This document shows positions 10,300-23,355 of a stretch of DNA of 64,000 bases, piece by piece. Location of the stretch: the NCBI RefSeq assembly GCF_026914265.1, contig NC_069122.1, forward strand, positions 38,879,014 through 38,943,013. The letters run 5' to 3'. How positions within the stretch are numbered: the stretch's first letter is position 1; every line of letters begins with the position of its first letter. Both the position numbers and the translations under genes were made by a program. Below the pieces are notes generated by a model. It worked only from the letters and a program-made list of their open reading frames with translations. It was not told where the DNA came from and made no database searches. The stretch is from Mya arenaria (Eukaryota; Mollusca; Bivalvia; Myida; Myidae).

Positions 10300-11485
10300 T
10301 TTTCTCACCCCTCAGTCCACCCGGGATGTCAGCGCTGTGGTTAGATGGAAATAAATGTTCTCGCACGCATGTCCAGTCTCACTCCTCAGTCCATTCGTGA
10401 TGTCAGTGCTGTGGTTAGATGGAACTAAATGTTCTCGCACGCCTGTCCAGTATCACACCTCAGTCCACCCGTGATGTCAGGGCTGTGGTCAGATGGAACT
10501 AAATGCCCCCACACCCTGTCCAGTCTCACCCCTCAGTCCACCGTGATGTTTGTGGTGCTGTGGTTAGATGGAACTAAATGTTCTCGCACGCCTGTCCAGT
10601 CTCACCCCTCAGTCCACCCGTGATGTCAATATAGTGGTTAAATGGAACTAAATCTTCCCGCACGCCTGTCCAGTCTCACCTCTCAGTCCACACGTGATGT
10701 TAGTGCTGTGGTAAGATTGAACTAATTGTTCCTGCACGCCTGCCCAGTCTCACCCCTCAGTCCACACGTGATGTCAGTGCTGTGGTAAGATTGAAATAAT
10801 TGTTCCCGCACGCCTGTCCAGTATCACCCATCAGTCCACACGTGATGTCAGTGCGGTGGTAAGATGGAACTATTCTCGTACGCTTGTTAAGTCTCACCCC
10901 TCAGTCCTCCCGCGAGGTCTGTGCTGTGGTAAGATGGAATTAAATGTTCTCGCACGTCTGTCCTGTCTCACCCCTCAGTCCAACCGTGATGTCAGTGCTG
11001 TGGTCAGATGGAAATAAATGTTCTCGCACGCTTGCCCAGTTTTATCCCTCAATTCCACCCGTGATGTCAGTGCGGTAGTTAGAAGGAACTAAATGTTCTC
11101 GCACACTTGTCCAGTCTCAACCCACAGTCTTACCGTGATGTCAGTGCTGTGGTTAGATGGAACTTAATGTTTCCGCACACCTGTCCAGTCTCACCCTTTG
11201 GTCAACCCGTGATGTCAATGGTGTGGTAATATGGAACTAAATGTTCTCGCACGTCTGTCCAGTCTTACTCCTCAGTCCACTCGTAAAGTCAGTGTTGTGG
11301 TAAGATTGCACTAAATGTTCCTGCACGCCTGTCAAGTCTTCCCCCTTCGTCCACCCGTGATGTCAGCGATGTGGTAAGATGGAACTAAATTTCATTGATC
11401 GCATGTCCAGACTCACCCCTCAGTCCACCCGTGATGTCAGTGTTATGATAATATGGAAATTAATGTTCTTGCCCGCATGTAGAGT
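10300..11485. repeat. 74-bp minisatellite between BTB copies 1 and 2
   Basis: About 16 degenerate units. It begins directly after the block-end phrase CGCCAGTGTTT. It aligns unit by unit with the array at 16692-17878, so it was duplicated as part of the block. Confidence 0.93.
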
Positions 11486-11749
11486 CATAATGACATTCAA
11501 ATGATTTATAACCGTATGCAAATTGTGAGGGAATTATTTGGTCTAATGCATCTCAGTTATTTTATACTTGTATTTACAAATAAGCACGGGAAAAACGTGA
11601 CTTACATCAAGGCCAAAGGTAAAATACACTCCCAATATAACTCGAGCTTTCGACCAGTTGCAAATGTAGCAGAATGTACATGTATTTGATCTTATTAAAG
11701 GTTAGCTTTGGGTGATATTTCTTGGGATAATAAAAGGTCAAATGTACAT
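11486..11749. other. Block leader between minisatellite and BTB gene
   Basis: Non-repetitive DNA also present in copy 3 (about 17879-18138). It contains a 62-codon open frame (11501-11689) with a matching frame in copy 3. No family is recognised, and conservation simply reflects recent duplication. Confidence 0.4.
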
Positions 11750-12171
11750 ACTTCCGCCGGAAGTGATGGACAAACGACGACGTTTAGTGCCCAAGATGAA
11801 GGACGCCAGGAAGGAGGGTAAGCGTGCGTGGATCACCTTTGACACCCTGTACGTGGACGACAAGCCGGTGCGGACGTAGGGACACGACGGGGGTGAACTG
11901 TCATTTCAATATTGAATTAAAGGGGTATAAATTGCATAATTTTTATCGTAAATTTCAGCATAGGAACGCTAAAAGAGATAGTGGGGGTATTTGTATATAT
12001 ATATATTAGTTTATTTAATTTAATTACTTAGAAGTATTGAATACTTTTGTATATATATATACTCATTTGTTTGCATTATCTGTTACTTTATATACACGTT
12101 TACATTATATGTTATATCATTATGTGTTGTTGACGATGTACATTGTACAAGTCAAAATAAATTGTCTGTCT
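11750..12171 (+). mobile_element. LINE (non-LTR retrotransposon) fragment, 3' end with TCTG tail
   Basis: About 422 bp present here and absent at the same place in copy 3 (18138/18139), where the flanks join as AATGTACATGTATATTAATG. One frame reads PPEVMDKRRRLVPKMKDARK, then GKRAWITF and LYVDDKPV, like the C-terminal region of LINE ORF1 proteins. Downstream, NAKRDSGGICIYI resembles a LINE endonuclease motif, so internal sequence has been lost. The 3' end, AAATAAATTGTCTGTCTG, is a typical LINE tail. No clear target-site duplication is seen. Confidence 0.7.
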
Positions 12172-12693
12172 GTATATTAATGAAACAATCATGGTCAAAC
12201 ACTGTTGCTTCTAGTTGTGGTTGTGACATCCATTAAAAACGCGATTGTTTTTCATGGACCTAAAATGAAAAGTCAAGCACTCAAACTTGTTGAATTTTTC
12301 TAATTACGACATTCTCCTAAAATTGTACTCTCAAAGATGACAATGTAGATGTCTACTCTCAATGTTGATGTAATTGCAATTTGTGTGACCATCTTTCTTA
12401 CTGTACAAGGTGTGAAAAATACATGCTCTTTTCTCACGCATTGTTTGATTAAGCAAAATGTGCGTCTATCATTTCATTGATGGCAATTAAAAACAATTAT
12501 CGACACAATACCAAACTGAAATTTCGCACATTCAGCACCGACCGACCAATGAAATTGCCTAGGGTATTAGAGCCGTTCATTTATCAGCATTTTGGTGTAT
12601 ATATTACAGATGTTTTTTACATAAAACTACAAAACTTCTATTGATCACAAAATACACCTTTAAATTAAAAACGAAAGACCTATAGCTGAAAAC

Positions 12694-13726
12694 ATGGAAT
12701 CTATTGTAGAGGACCTTCAACCTTTGATGGAGGAAGATAATTCAGATTGTGAGGAACATTTCAACCACGCTCTAGATGGTAGTTATCTTTCTTGTATTTT
12801 CTATACAGTATTTACTTAATTATTCTCTAAAGCATAACTATGCAGCTTGCTTAATATGCAAATTTAAGTAAAGTTATGAAAAGTTTTATGTGAATTTGTT
12901 ATAAATTTATTATCTAGTTTTAAGAAGACATTGTTGAGCATAAAAAAATAATAACAATATATATCAGAATATATATATTATGATCACAAGGCATTATTGT
13001 TAAAAGTATTGATTGAGAATTTTGGTCCATTCAATGTTTAGTACAATTTTGCCTGTAAGAAGTTAACCTTTTGGTTATTAAATAATTCTAGATTACTCAT
13101 CGGGATACGATTCAGCAGACGTTGACGTATCAGACGTCGATTCAGATGAATGTATGATGTCACAAAACGCATCGTGCCCGTCTAAACATAAACCCATGTG
13201 CCCAAATGTAGGACATCAGGTGCGAGCACGCGTCAGTAGCATGAAAACCTTGTGCGAGAGTTTGAAGCTAATTCTCAACATGCCCGAGATGTGTGACGTC
13301 ACATTCCTGGTTGGAACAGACAACACGCCTGTACATGGTGTACGCTCAATCTTGGCTACAAGAAGCACGTATGTACACATTAAATGTCCTACATGAGAAA
13401 CGTTTTCATTTCTTTCTACCGATACAGTTGTATATCATATTTATAATGACTATATGCATTTTAATTTATTCAAAAATGGTATACTTTAAATAATTTAAAC
13501 TTTTCAAAAAGAAATTGTGTAATATGATTAATGAATCATATATATTAGATCAACTTGTGTTGGATTTTTTTTGGCAGAATTTTTTGTTAGATTAATTGAC
13601 TATTTGCAAAACATACAATAGTTTACTATAATTTGAACTTGATCATTTTGCTTGGAACATAGCTGATTTGCTGAATTTAGTGGGTTCCCTCTGGGTTCTT
13701 TTTAAATATATTTTCTTAAACTTTTG

Positions 13727-13762
<36 letters not shown>

Positions 13763-15842
13763 CGAGCCGTTCTTCAGAACTTTGTTAAAGTTAACAGCGT
13801 TGTTAACGTGATCGTTGTTAACAGTCAACTCTGATCTTGTGATCTGCAGTATTTCTAACATGATTTGAGACTACTGTTTCATCTGCATTTGTGTTACATG
13901 AGCAGCATCAACTATTTCGTAGACAACGTTGTTAACTTAAAAAGAGTTCTGATAAACCAGTCAATTACTGACTTATTGTACTTGACAGGGTGATGTACCA
14001 GCTAATCTACAACCATATCAAGAAATTAGAAGGGCCGTCATCCTTCGGAGTACGTCTGACGATACCGGTACACAAGTACGAGGCCGAGGTGTTCCGAATG
14101 TTGATACAGTTCATTCACTGCGGGGCCGCTACCATCACTGATTTAACTGTTACAGGTAAAACATTTTTATTAACATAAATAATATTTTATTTAGAAGGTA
14201 TACACCTTTTCACACTGAACAAAAAAAAATTAACTCAAAATGTGTCTTTGACGCTTAACTTAATCGTCCTTTAATATAAATTTTAAGAATGAGAAAACGT
14301 TCTTGCGAGCAATACAATGTGTAAATTCGAAAGACATGATTTATCTAAAATTCATAACCAATCTATTTGGACATGCAGACGTCAACTTTCGGCGGGGTTC
14401 GGGTTTAGCGTGCAAGTTTCGATTATCTGTGTAATTTGGTTGATAAAGTATGTATCTTTCTTCCAGGTCTGCTTTGTGGCGCGTGTCAATTCGAGCTCGG
14501 GGACTTGGAGGTTGCCTGCTGGCGTTACCTCAGAGCAAGGCTCAGTTCGGGCCACGAGGAAACTATCCTCGATGGCTCCCGGAAGTACAAACAACATCGG
14601 AAATACGCCTTCATCATGGAACAGGTAATTGAATTTGTCAGTGATTGTGCCCTTGTCGTATGGACATCGGGAATTACTTCGAGACAACGAGTATTCGATA
14701 TAACCGAAACAAAAAAGTGTATAACTAAATTAGACTCATTCGAAAAAGTTCGACATAACCAGACAATCGAGATAACATAGTTCGACATAGCGAGTCTCGA
14801 CTGAAGTTTGTAATGTGCCTTACCACATTGTTTTTATGTTTAGCGTCAACCTTTAGTACGAAAACCTATCTATCTATCCTGAAAAATGCAGCCCCCGGGA
14901 AAACACGAAAACTAAATGAATGACAACCTATGTATAATATTGACACAAGAGCTTCCCTAGTCCTGTGCTCTGTAGTGGAAATATAGTAAAAGGAAATCGA
15001 AGGAATGGAATGGAAAGTTTGGCAAGATTGCAAGATTGATGATCAGAATTATTAAATGTGTTGTGTTTTTTTTCGACCAGGGAGCCCAAAACCTATCCGT
15101 CCGCGGACGTTTAACATAGAAACAATATGGTATGATCTTGGATAGAGTGGCCTAGTCTTTTTAGGGCCCTTATCAGGTTTGATCGCACTATCATGTGTTT
15201 ATCTATCGAATTATATATATAGTATCCTACATGCACTTAATGTCATTGTTATGTATGACTGCCTTATGTATAGTTTTTGTGTAACCATTTAAAGCTGCAC
15301 TCTCACAGATTGAACGTTTTGACAACTTTTTTTTTTGTCTTGGAACGAGCGAATTTTTGCGAAAATCCATGGAAACTAGTGATATAAGACTGCTGACAAA
15401 AAATAGATCGCAGACTTTTATATTTAAGTTCAAAAATGTTTTATGCATTTTCTTAAACCGTTAGTAACGAAAACGGAAATATGCAAATCTGCGATCTGAA
15501 CTATTGTCAGCAATCTTTTTTCATTGGTTTGCAGATATATACGCAAACATTTGCTCTTTCCAAGACAAAAAATAAAAAAAAAACTTGTAGAAACGGTAAA
15601 TCTGTGAGAGTGCAGCTTTAAAAGATAAAGACTCAATTTTTGGTTTTGCACTTTTATCAAATAAGATAGATATATTAACCTGGTTACTCTTAATACCGGA
15701 TTATACCGAACAATACCGGATAGTACCGAATGATACCGGATAATACCGAGTACTTCCATTTCAGATCTACAAATTATTGGACCAGAGATTCCACCATCGA
15801 AAGAGTTTCCGTACCACAAAGGCCCGTGAAACAGATGTATAA
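12694..15842 (+). CDS. BTB/POZ-domain protein, copy 2 (five exons)
   Basis: Exons 12694-12778, 13092-13368, 13989-14155, 14467-14624 and 15765-15842 are the same lengths and phases as in copy 1, giving 254 residues ending in TAA. Differences from copy 1 include Asp67 to Asn in MCPNVGHQ, His to Tyr in QLIYNHIKK, Gln to Pro in LEGPSSF and Asp to Glu in VHKYEAEVF. BTB core residues are unchanged. Intron 4 holds an extra ~95 bp (about 15050-15145) missing from copies 1 and 3. A LINE fragment (11750-12171) lies about 520 bp upstream of the start, so its promoter region differs. Function as for copy 1: probable dimerisation or adaptor protein of unknown pathway. Confidence 0.85.
15288..15622. mobile_element. 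MITE, 'GCTGCACTCTCACAG' family, in BTB copy 2 intron 4
   Basis: Same element and position as 8742-9074; duplicated with the block rather than newly inserted. Confidence 0.9.
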
Positions 15843-15899
15843 AGGATGAACTACAGATACAAGTAGATGCCATGAACAGAACAAAGCAGAGCATTTATC

Positions 15900-16238
15900 T
15901 TAAAGGTGCACTCTCACATATTGATTGTTTTGACATGTTTGTCTCAGAATCAGCTGATTTTGGTATCAATGCCTTCAATGCAGTCATATAAAAGATAACT
16001 CTCAATAGAAGGGATCTGAATTGTTTGGAAACCCTGTGAAAAAAATTCTTAAAGCGTTAGTAACGCTTTTAGCCATAAAACACAAAATTTTCGGACATAA
16101 TTACTAAAAATTGTGAAATGATTTCTTTGTCAGCAGTCTTGAACCTCTGGTTTCCAGACATTTACGCAAAAGAATGACTCATTCGATGCCAAAAAAATAG
16201 TTAGTCAAAACGGTCATTCTGAGAGAGTGCAGCTTTAA
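15900..16238. mobile_element. MITE, 'GGTGCACTCTCACAT' subfamily, 3' of BTB copy 2
   Basis: Uninterrupted version of the element at 9342-9848, ending GAGAGAGTGCAGCTTTAAA. It is about 340 bp with imperfect terminal inverted repeats. Confidence 0.88.
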
Positions 16239-16691
16239 ACTGGACATAGTTTTCACGTCATAGTAAACATAAAATATAAACACGTATTTAACAAGAATAA
16301 CATTGCGTGTCAAGGGTGAGAAATATAATTCGTGATAGTGAATCAAATAATTCGAATGAATTGACATAGCAAGCATAGTCAGACAGTTGTAAGATGTATA
16401 TAAACAATAATTCTAAATAGAATTCCAACGGAAAAGGATCTCCTAAATTCTAAACATGATGGAAGATATGATAGTATATAGTGCTAAAGAACTACTAGTA
16501 ATCGAATGATTGTAAGACATTCAATGGGGGGGGGGGGAGGTGAATGTTTGCTCATATTAAACTGTGATTTTGTTATTGTTACACGATTGTTGAAGAATTT
16601 GCTGTAATAAAATTATGATTGACTCTACAGCTTTAGTTGTGTTTGTTTAACGCCTGGCGATATACTCATTTAAAGTCTCCAGTCGCCAGTG

Positions 16692-17878
16692 TTTTCTCAC
16701 CCCTCAGTCCACCCGGGATGTCAGCGCTGTGGTTAGATGGAACTAAATTTTCTCGCACGCCTGTCCAGTATCACACCTCAGTCCACCCGTGATGTCAGTG
16801 CTGTGGTTAGATAGCACTAAATGCCCCCACACCCTGTCCAGTCTCACCCCTCAGTCCGCAGTGATGTTTGTGGTGCTGTGGTTAGATGGAACTAAATGTT
16901 CTAGCACGCCTGTCAAGTCTCACCCCTCAGTCCACCCGTGATGTCAATATTGTGGTTAAATGTAACTAAATCTTCCTGTACGCTTGTCCAATCTCATCCC
17001 TCAGTTCACCCGTGATGTCAGTGCTGTGGTAAGATGGAACTAAATCTTCCTGTACGCATGTCCAGTCTCACCTCTCAGTTCACCCGTGATGTCAGTATTG
17101 TAGGGAGATGGAACTAAATGTTCCTGCACGCCTGCCCAGTCTCACCCATCAGTCCACACGTGATGTCAGTGCTGTGGTAAGATTGAAATAATTGTTCCCG
17201 CACGCCTGTCCAGTATCACCCATCTGTCCACCCGTGATGTCAGTGCGGTGGTAAGATGGAACTATTCTCGCACGCTTGTTAAGTCTCACCCATCAGTCCT
17301 CCCGTGATGTCTGTACTGTGGTAAGATGGAATTAAATGTTCTCGCACGTCTGTCCTGTCTCACCCCTCAGTCCAACCGTGATGTCAGTGCTGTGGTCAGA
17401 TGGAAATAAATGTTCTCGCACGCTTGCCCAGTTTTATCCCTCAATTCCACCCATGATGTCAGTGCGGTAATTAGATGGAACTAAATGTTCTCGCACACTT
17501 GTCCAGTCTCAACCCACAGTCCTACCGTGATGTCAGTGCTGTGGTTAGATGGAACTTAATGTTTCCGCACACCTGTCCAGTCTCACCCTTTGGTCCACCC
17601 GTGATGTCAATGGTGTGGTAAGATGGAACTAAATGTTCTCGCACGTCTGTCCAGTCTTACTCCTCAGTCCACTCGTGAAGTCAGTGTTGCGGTAAGATTG
17701 CACTAAATGTTCCTGCACGCCTGTCCAGTCTTCCCCTTAGTCCACCCGTGATGTCAGTGATGTGGTAAGACGGAACTAAATTTCATTGATCGCATGTCCA
17801 GACTCACCCCTCAGTCCACCCGTGATGTCAGTGTTATGATAATATGGAAATTAATGTTCTTGCCCGCATGTACAGTCA
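16692..17878. repeat. 74-bp minisatellite between BTB copies 2 and 3
   Basis: About 16 units, aligning with 10300-11485 apart from a loss of units near the left edge and point differences. Confidence 0.93.
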
Positions 17879-18663
17879 TAATGACATTCAAATGATTTAT
17901 AACAGTATGCAAATTGTGAGGGAATTATTTGGTCTAATGCAGCTCAGTTATTTTATACTTGTATTTACAAATAAGCACGGGAAAAACGTGACTTACATCA
18001 AGGCCAAAGGTAAAATACACTCCCAATATAACTCGAGCTTTCGACCAATTGCAAATGTAGCAGAATGTACATGTATTTGATCTAATAAAAGGTTAGCTTT
18101 GGGTGATATTTCTTGGGATAATAAAAGGTCAAATGTACATGTATATTAATGAAACAATCATGGTCAAACACTGTTGCTTTTAGTTGTGGTTGTGATATCC
18201 ATTAAAAACGCGATTGTTTTTCATGGACCTAAAATGAAAAGTCAAGCACTCAAACTTGTCGAATTTTTCTAATTACGACATTCTCCTAAAATTGTACTCT
18301 CACAGATGACAATGTAGATGTCTACTCTAAATGCTGATGTAATGGCAATTTGTGTGACAATCTTTCTTACTGTACAAGGTGTGAAAAATACATGCTCTTT
18401 TCTCACGCATTGTTTTGATTAAGTAAAATGTGCGTCTATCATTTCATTGATGGCAATTAAAAACAATTATCGACACAATGCCAAACTAAAATTTCGAAAA
18501 TTCAGGACCGACCGACCAATGAAATTGCCTAGGGTATTAGAGCCGTTCATTTATCAGCATTTTGGTGTATATATTACAGATGTTTTTTACATAAAACTAC
18601 AAAACTTCTATTGATCACAAAATACACCTTTAAATTAAAATAGAAAGACCTATAGCTGAAAAC

Positions 18664-21600
18664 ATGGAATCTATTGTAGAAGACCTTCAACCTTTGATGG
18701 AGGAAGATAATTCAGATTGTGAGGAATATTTCAACCACGCTTTAGATGGTAGTTATCTTTCTTGTATTTTCTATACAGTATTTACTTAATTATTCTCTAA
18801 AGCATAATTATGCAGCTTGCTTAATATGCAAATTTAAGTAAAGTTATGAAAAGTGTTACTAGTATGTGAATTTGTTATAAATTTATTATCTAGTTTTAAG
18901 AAGACATTGTTGAGCATAAAAAATAATAATAATATATATCAGAATATATCTATTATGATCACAAGGCATTATTGTTAAATGTATTGATTGAGAATTTTGG
19001 TCCATTCAATGTTTAGTACAATTTTGCCTGTAAGAAGTTAACCTTTTGTTATTAAATAATTCTAGATTACTCATCGGGATATGATTCAGCAGACGTTGAC
19101 GTATCAGACGTCGATTCAGATGAATGTATGATGTCACAAAACGCATCGTGCCCGTCTAAACATAAACCCATGTGCCCAGATGTAGGACATCAGGCGCGAG
19201 CACGCGTCAGTAGCATGAAAACCTTGTGCGAGAGTTTGAAGTTAATTCTCAACATGCCCGAGATGTGTGACGTCACATTCCTGGTTGGAACAGACAACAC
19301 GCCTGTACATGGTGTACGCTCAATCTTGGCTACAAGAAGCACGTATGTACACATTAAATGTCCTACATGAGAAACGTTTTCATTTCTTTCTACCGATACA
19401 GTTGTATATCATATTTATAATGACTATATGCATTTTAATTTATTCAAAAATGGTATACTTTAAATAATTTAAACTTTTCAAAAAGAAATTGTGTAATATG
19501 ATTAATGAATCATATATATTAGATCAACTTGTGTTGGATTTTTTTGTCACAATATTTTGTTAGATTAATTGACTGATTTGCAAAACATACAATAGTTTAC
19601 TATAATTTGAACTTGATCATTTTGCTTGGAAAATAGCTGATTTGCTGAATTTAGTGGGTTCCCTCTGGGTTCTTTTTAAATATATTTTCTTAAACTTTTG
19701 ATATATATATATATATAAACAACGAGCCATTGTTCAGAACTTTGTTAAAGTTAACAGCGTTGTTAACGTGATCGTTGTTAACCGTCAACTCTGACCTCTC
19801 TCAAAATTTAATGGATACATTATACCCTTGTGATCTGCAGTATTTCTAACATGATTTGAGACTACTGTTTCATCTGCATTTGTGTTACATGAGCGGCATC
19901 AACTATTTCGTAGACAACGTTGTTAACTTAAAAAGAGTTTTGATAAACCAGTCAATTACTGACTTATTGTACTTGACAGGGTGATGTACCAGCTAATCCA
20001 CAACCATATCAAGAAATTAGAAGGGCAGTCATCCTTCGGAGTACGTCTGACGATACCGGTACACAAGTACGACGCCGAGGTGTTCCGAATGTTGATACAG
20101 TTCATTCACTGCGGGGCCGCTACCATCACTGATTTAACTGTTACAGGTAAAACATTTTTATTAACATAAATAATATTTTATTTAGAAGGTATACACCTTT
20201 TCACACTGAACAAAAAATGTTTAACTCAAAATGTGTCCTTGACTCTTAACTAAATCGTCCTTTAATATAAATTTTAAGAATGAGAAAATGTTCTTGCGAG
20301 CAATACAATGTGTAAATTCGAAAGACATGATTTACCTAAAATTCATAACCAATCTATTTGGACATGCAGACGCCAACTTACGGCGGGGTTCGGGTTTAGC
20401 GTGCAAGTTTCGATTATCTGTGTAATTTGGTTGATAAAGTATGTATCTTTCTTCCAGGTCTGCTTTGTGGCGCGTGTCAATTCGAGCTCGGGGACTTGGA
20501 GGTTGCCTGCTGGCGTTACCTCAGAGCAAGGCTCAGTTCGGGCCACGAGGAAACTATCCTCGATGGCTCCCGGAAGTACAAACAACATCGGAAATACGCC
20601 TTCATCATGGAACAGGTAATTGAGTTTGTCAGTGATTGTGCCCTTGTCGTATGGACATCGGGAATTACTTCGAGACAACGAGCATTCGATATAACCGAAA
20701 CAAAAAAGTGTATAACTAAATTAGACTCATTCGAAAATGTTCGACATAACCAGACAATCGAGATAACATAGTTCGACATAGCGAGTCTCGACTGAAGTTT
20801 GTAATGTGCCTTACCACATTGTTTTTATGTTTAGCGTCAACCTTTAGTACGAAAACCTGTCTATCTATCCTGAAAAAAACGAGCCCCGGGGAAAAAACGA
20901 AAACTAAATGAATGACATCCTATGTATGATATAGACACAAGAGCTTCCCTAGTCCTGTGCTCTGTAGTGAGAATATAGTAAAAGGAAATCGAAGGAATGG
21001 AATGGAAAGTTCCGCAAGATTGCAAGATTGATGATCAGAATTAGAGTGGTATAGTCTTTTTAGGACCCTTATCAGGTTTGATCGCACTATCATGTGTTTA
21101 TCTATCGAATTATATATATAGTATCCTACATGCACTTAATGTCATTGTTATGTATGACTGCATAGTTTTGTGTGTAACCATTTAAAGCTGCACTCTCACA
21201 GATTGAACGTTTTGACAACTTTTTTTTTTGTCTTGGAACGAGCGAATTTTTGCGAAAATCCATGGAAACTAGTGATATAAGACTGCAGACAAAAAATTAG
21301 ATCGCAGACTTTTATATTTAAGTTCAAAAATGTTTTATGCATTTTCTTAAACCGTTAGTAACGAAAACGGAAATATGCAAATCTGCGATCTGAACTTTTG
21401 TCAGCAATCTTTTTTCATTGGTTTGCAGATATATACGCAAACATCTGCTCTTTCCAAGACAAAAAATAAAATAAAAAAACTTGTAGAAACGGTAAATCTG
21501 TGAGAGTGCAGCTTTAAAAGATAAAGACTCAATTTTTGGTTTTGCACTTTTATCAAATTTTAACAATACCGGATAGTACCGAATGATACCGGATGATACC

Positions 21601-21695
21601 GAGTACTTCCATTTCAGATCTACAAATTATTGGACCAGAGATTCCACCATCGAAAGAGTTTCCGTACCACAAAGGCCCGTGAAACAGATGTATAA
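18664..21695 (+). CDS. BTB/POZ-domain protein, copy 3 (five exons)
   Basis: Exons 18664-18748, 19066-19342, 19980-20146, 20458-20615 and 21618-21695 have phases and lengths identical to copies 1 and 2, encoding 254 residues ending in TAA. It differs from copy 1 by His to Tyr in EEYFNHALD and Val to Ala in GHQARARV. Exons 3 and 4 match copy 1 and not copy 2, as does much of introns 3 and 4. Copies 1 and 3 are therefore closer to each other than to the copy between them. No break is seen. Confidence 0.85.
21181..21517. mobile_element. MITE, 'GCTGCACTCTCACAG' family, in BTB copy 3 intron 4
   Basis: Same element and position as 8742-9074 and 15288-15622. Confidence 0.9.
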
Positions 21696-21751
21696 AGGAT
21701 GAACTACAGATACAAGTAGATGTCATGAACAGAACAAAGCAGAGCATTTAT

Positions 21752-22092
21752 CTTAAAGGTGCACTCTCACATATTGATTGTTTTGACATTTTTGTCTCAG
21801 AATCAGCTGATTTTGGTATCAATGCCTTCAATGCAGTCATATAAAAGATAACTCTCAATAGAAGGGATCTGAATTGTTTGAAAACCCTGTGAAAAAAATT
21901 CTTGAAGCGTTAGTAACGCTTTTAGCCATAAAACACAAAATTTTCGGACATAATTACTAAAAATTGTGAAATGATTTCTTTGTCAGCAGTCTTGAACCTC
22001 TGGTTTCCAGACATTTACGCAAAAGAATGACTCATTCGATGACAAAAAAATAATGAGTCAAAACGGTCATTCTGAGAGAGTGCAGCTTTAAA
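21752..22092. mobile_element. MITE, 'GGTGCACTCTCACAT' subfamily, 3' of BTB copy 3
   Basis: Uninterrupted copy equivalent to 15900-16238. Confidence 0.88.
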
Positions 22093-22581
22093 CTGGACAT
22101 AGTTTTCACGTCATAGTAAACATAAAATATAATCACGTATTTAACAAGAATAACATTGCGTGTAAAGGGTGAGAAATATAATTCGATGATAGTGAATCAA
22201 ATAATTCGAATGAATTGACATAGCTAGCATAGTCAGACAGTTGTAAGATGTATATAAACAATAATTCTAAATAGCATTCAAACGGAAAAGGCTCTCCTAA
22301 ATTCTAAACATGATGGAAGATATGATAGTATATAGTGCTAAAGAACTACTAGTAATCTTGGACCAATAATCTTACTCTCAGTAGTAATCGAATGATTGGA
22401 AGACATGCAATAAAGAATGGGGGGGGGAATGAATGTTTGCTCATATTAAACTGTGATTTTGTTATTGTTACACGATTGTTGAAGAATTTGCTGTAATAAA
22501 ATTATGATTGACTCTACAGCTTTAGTTGTGTTTGTTTAACGCCTGGCGATATACTCATTTAAAGTCTCCAGTCGCCAGTGT

Positions 22582-23355
22582 TTAAAAACAAGAAAGGCCA
22601 ACAGGCAGGTGAATCGACCACTTCTGCTACTATATAAAATTCAAATTATTTGACAACTGATAACAAAGTTTATTTAGGAATTTATTGGCCAATTTTAACG
22701 CAAACTTCACTTAGATGTCGCGCACTTCACAATTGATTTACGGCACTTGGCGTGTACGACAACCACCAATCGTTCTGCGCGCACCTGTAATTGTAATCCG
22801 GGCATCACGCTACCCTGACGACAGCGTGCAGTCGCGTGCCGGGATAGCAACCGAATCAAATTGAAATGCCGACAGTGACAAGTTACGTTTGGCCGGGATC
22901 GTAATGCTGTTGAATTATCTCATCGTTTGCCACTTAAATATTTACTTTCTTTGTTGATCATATAAATATGAGATTGCAATAGTAATAAAACTGGAATATA
23001 ACAAAAGGCCAAAGATCGCTTATTGAATAAAATGTCCGAAATGGTGAATAATATTTCAGTTATGAAAAATATCTGCCATTCTGTAAACCCTTGACTTGAC
23101 ATTTTTATTTCTTTTTAGAGAAAATTATACATTGTGCATCATGCATACCATATTAAAAAGCATTTTATGTGGACAAATTGACATGATAATAATGCATGGA
23201 ATCAATGATTGGTAATTTAATAGAATTACGAAAAATACACCATGCATATTTCACTATATATATATTAAATATAGATATATAAGTTTGGAAAACATATGAA
23301 TTTCTTATTTTACAAAAAAAAAGTTATTAACATGCAAAGGACGTTTTAAATTACT
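22582..23355. other. Unique non-coding DNA after the duplicated block
   Basis: Homology to the BTB blocks stops at 22581. The part 22680-22910 is richer in CpG (CGCGCACC, GCAGTCGCGTGCCGGG) than its surroundings and could be regulatory. No gene is seen. Confidence 0.35.

Larger units (their letters stand above)
5716..22581. repeat. Tandem segmental duplication, three copies of a BTB-gene block
   Basis: Start codons lie at 6202, 12694 and 18664, so the periods are 6492 and 5970 bp. Exons, introns and 3' flanks align almost base for base. Each block ends with the phrase CGCCAGTGTTT after AAAGTCTCCAGT (near 10300, 16692 and 22581). After blocks 1 and 2 a 1.2-kb minisatellite array follows; after block 3 unique DNA begins. 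Identity is very high in introns too, so duplication or conversion is recent. Period differences come from a LINE piece in copy 2, minisatellite changes and small indels. Confidence 0.95.

Noticed and set aside
11501-11689. 62-codon frame, also open in the third BTB block
   Set aside because: Conservation is expected from recent duplication and there is no domain, signal peptide or splice context.
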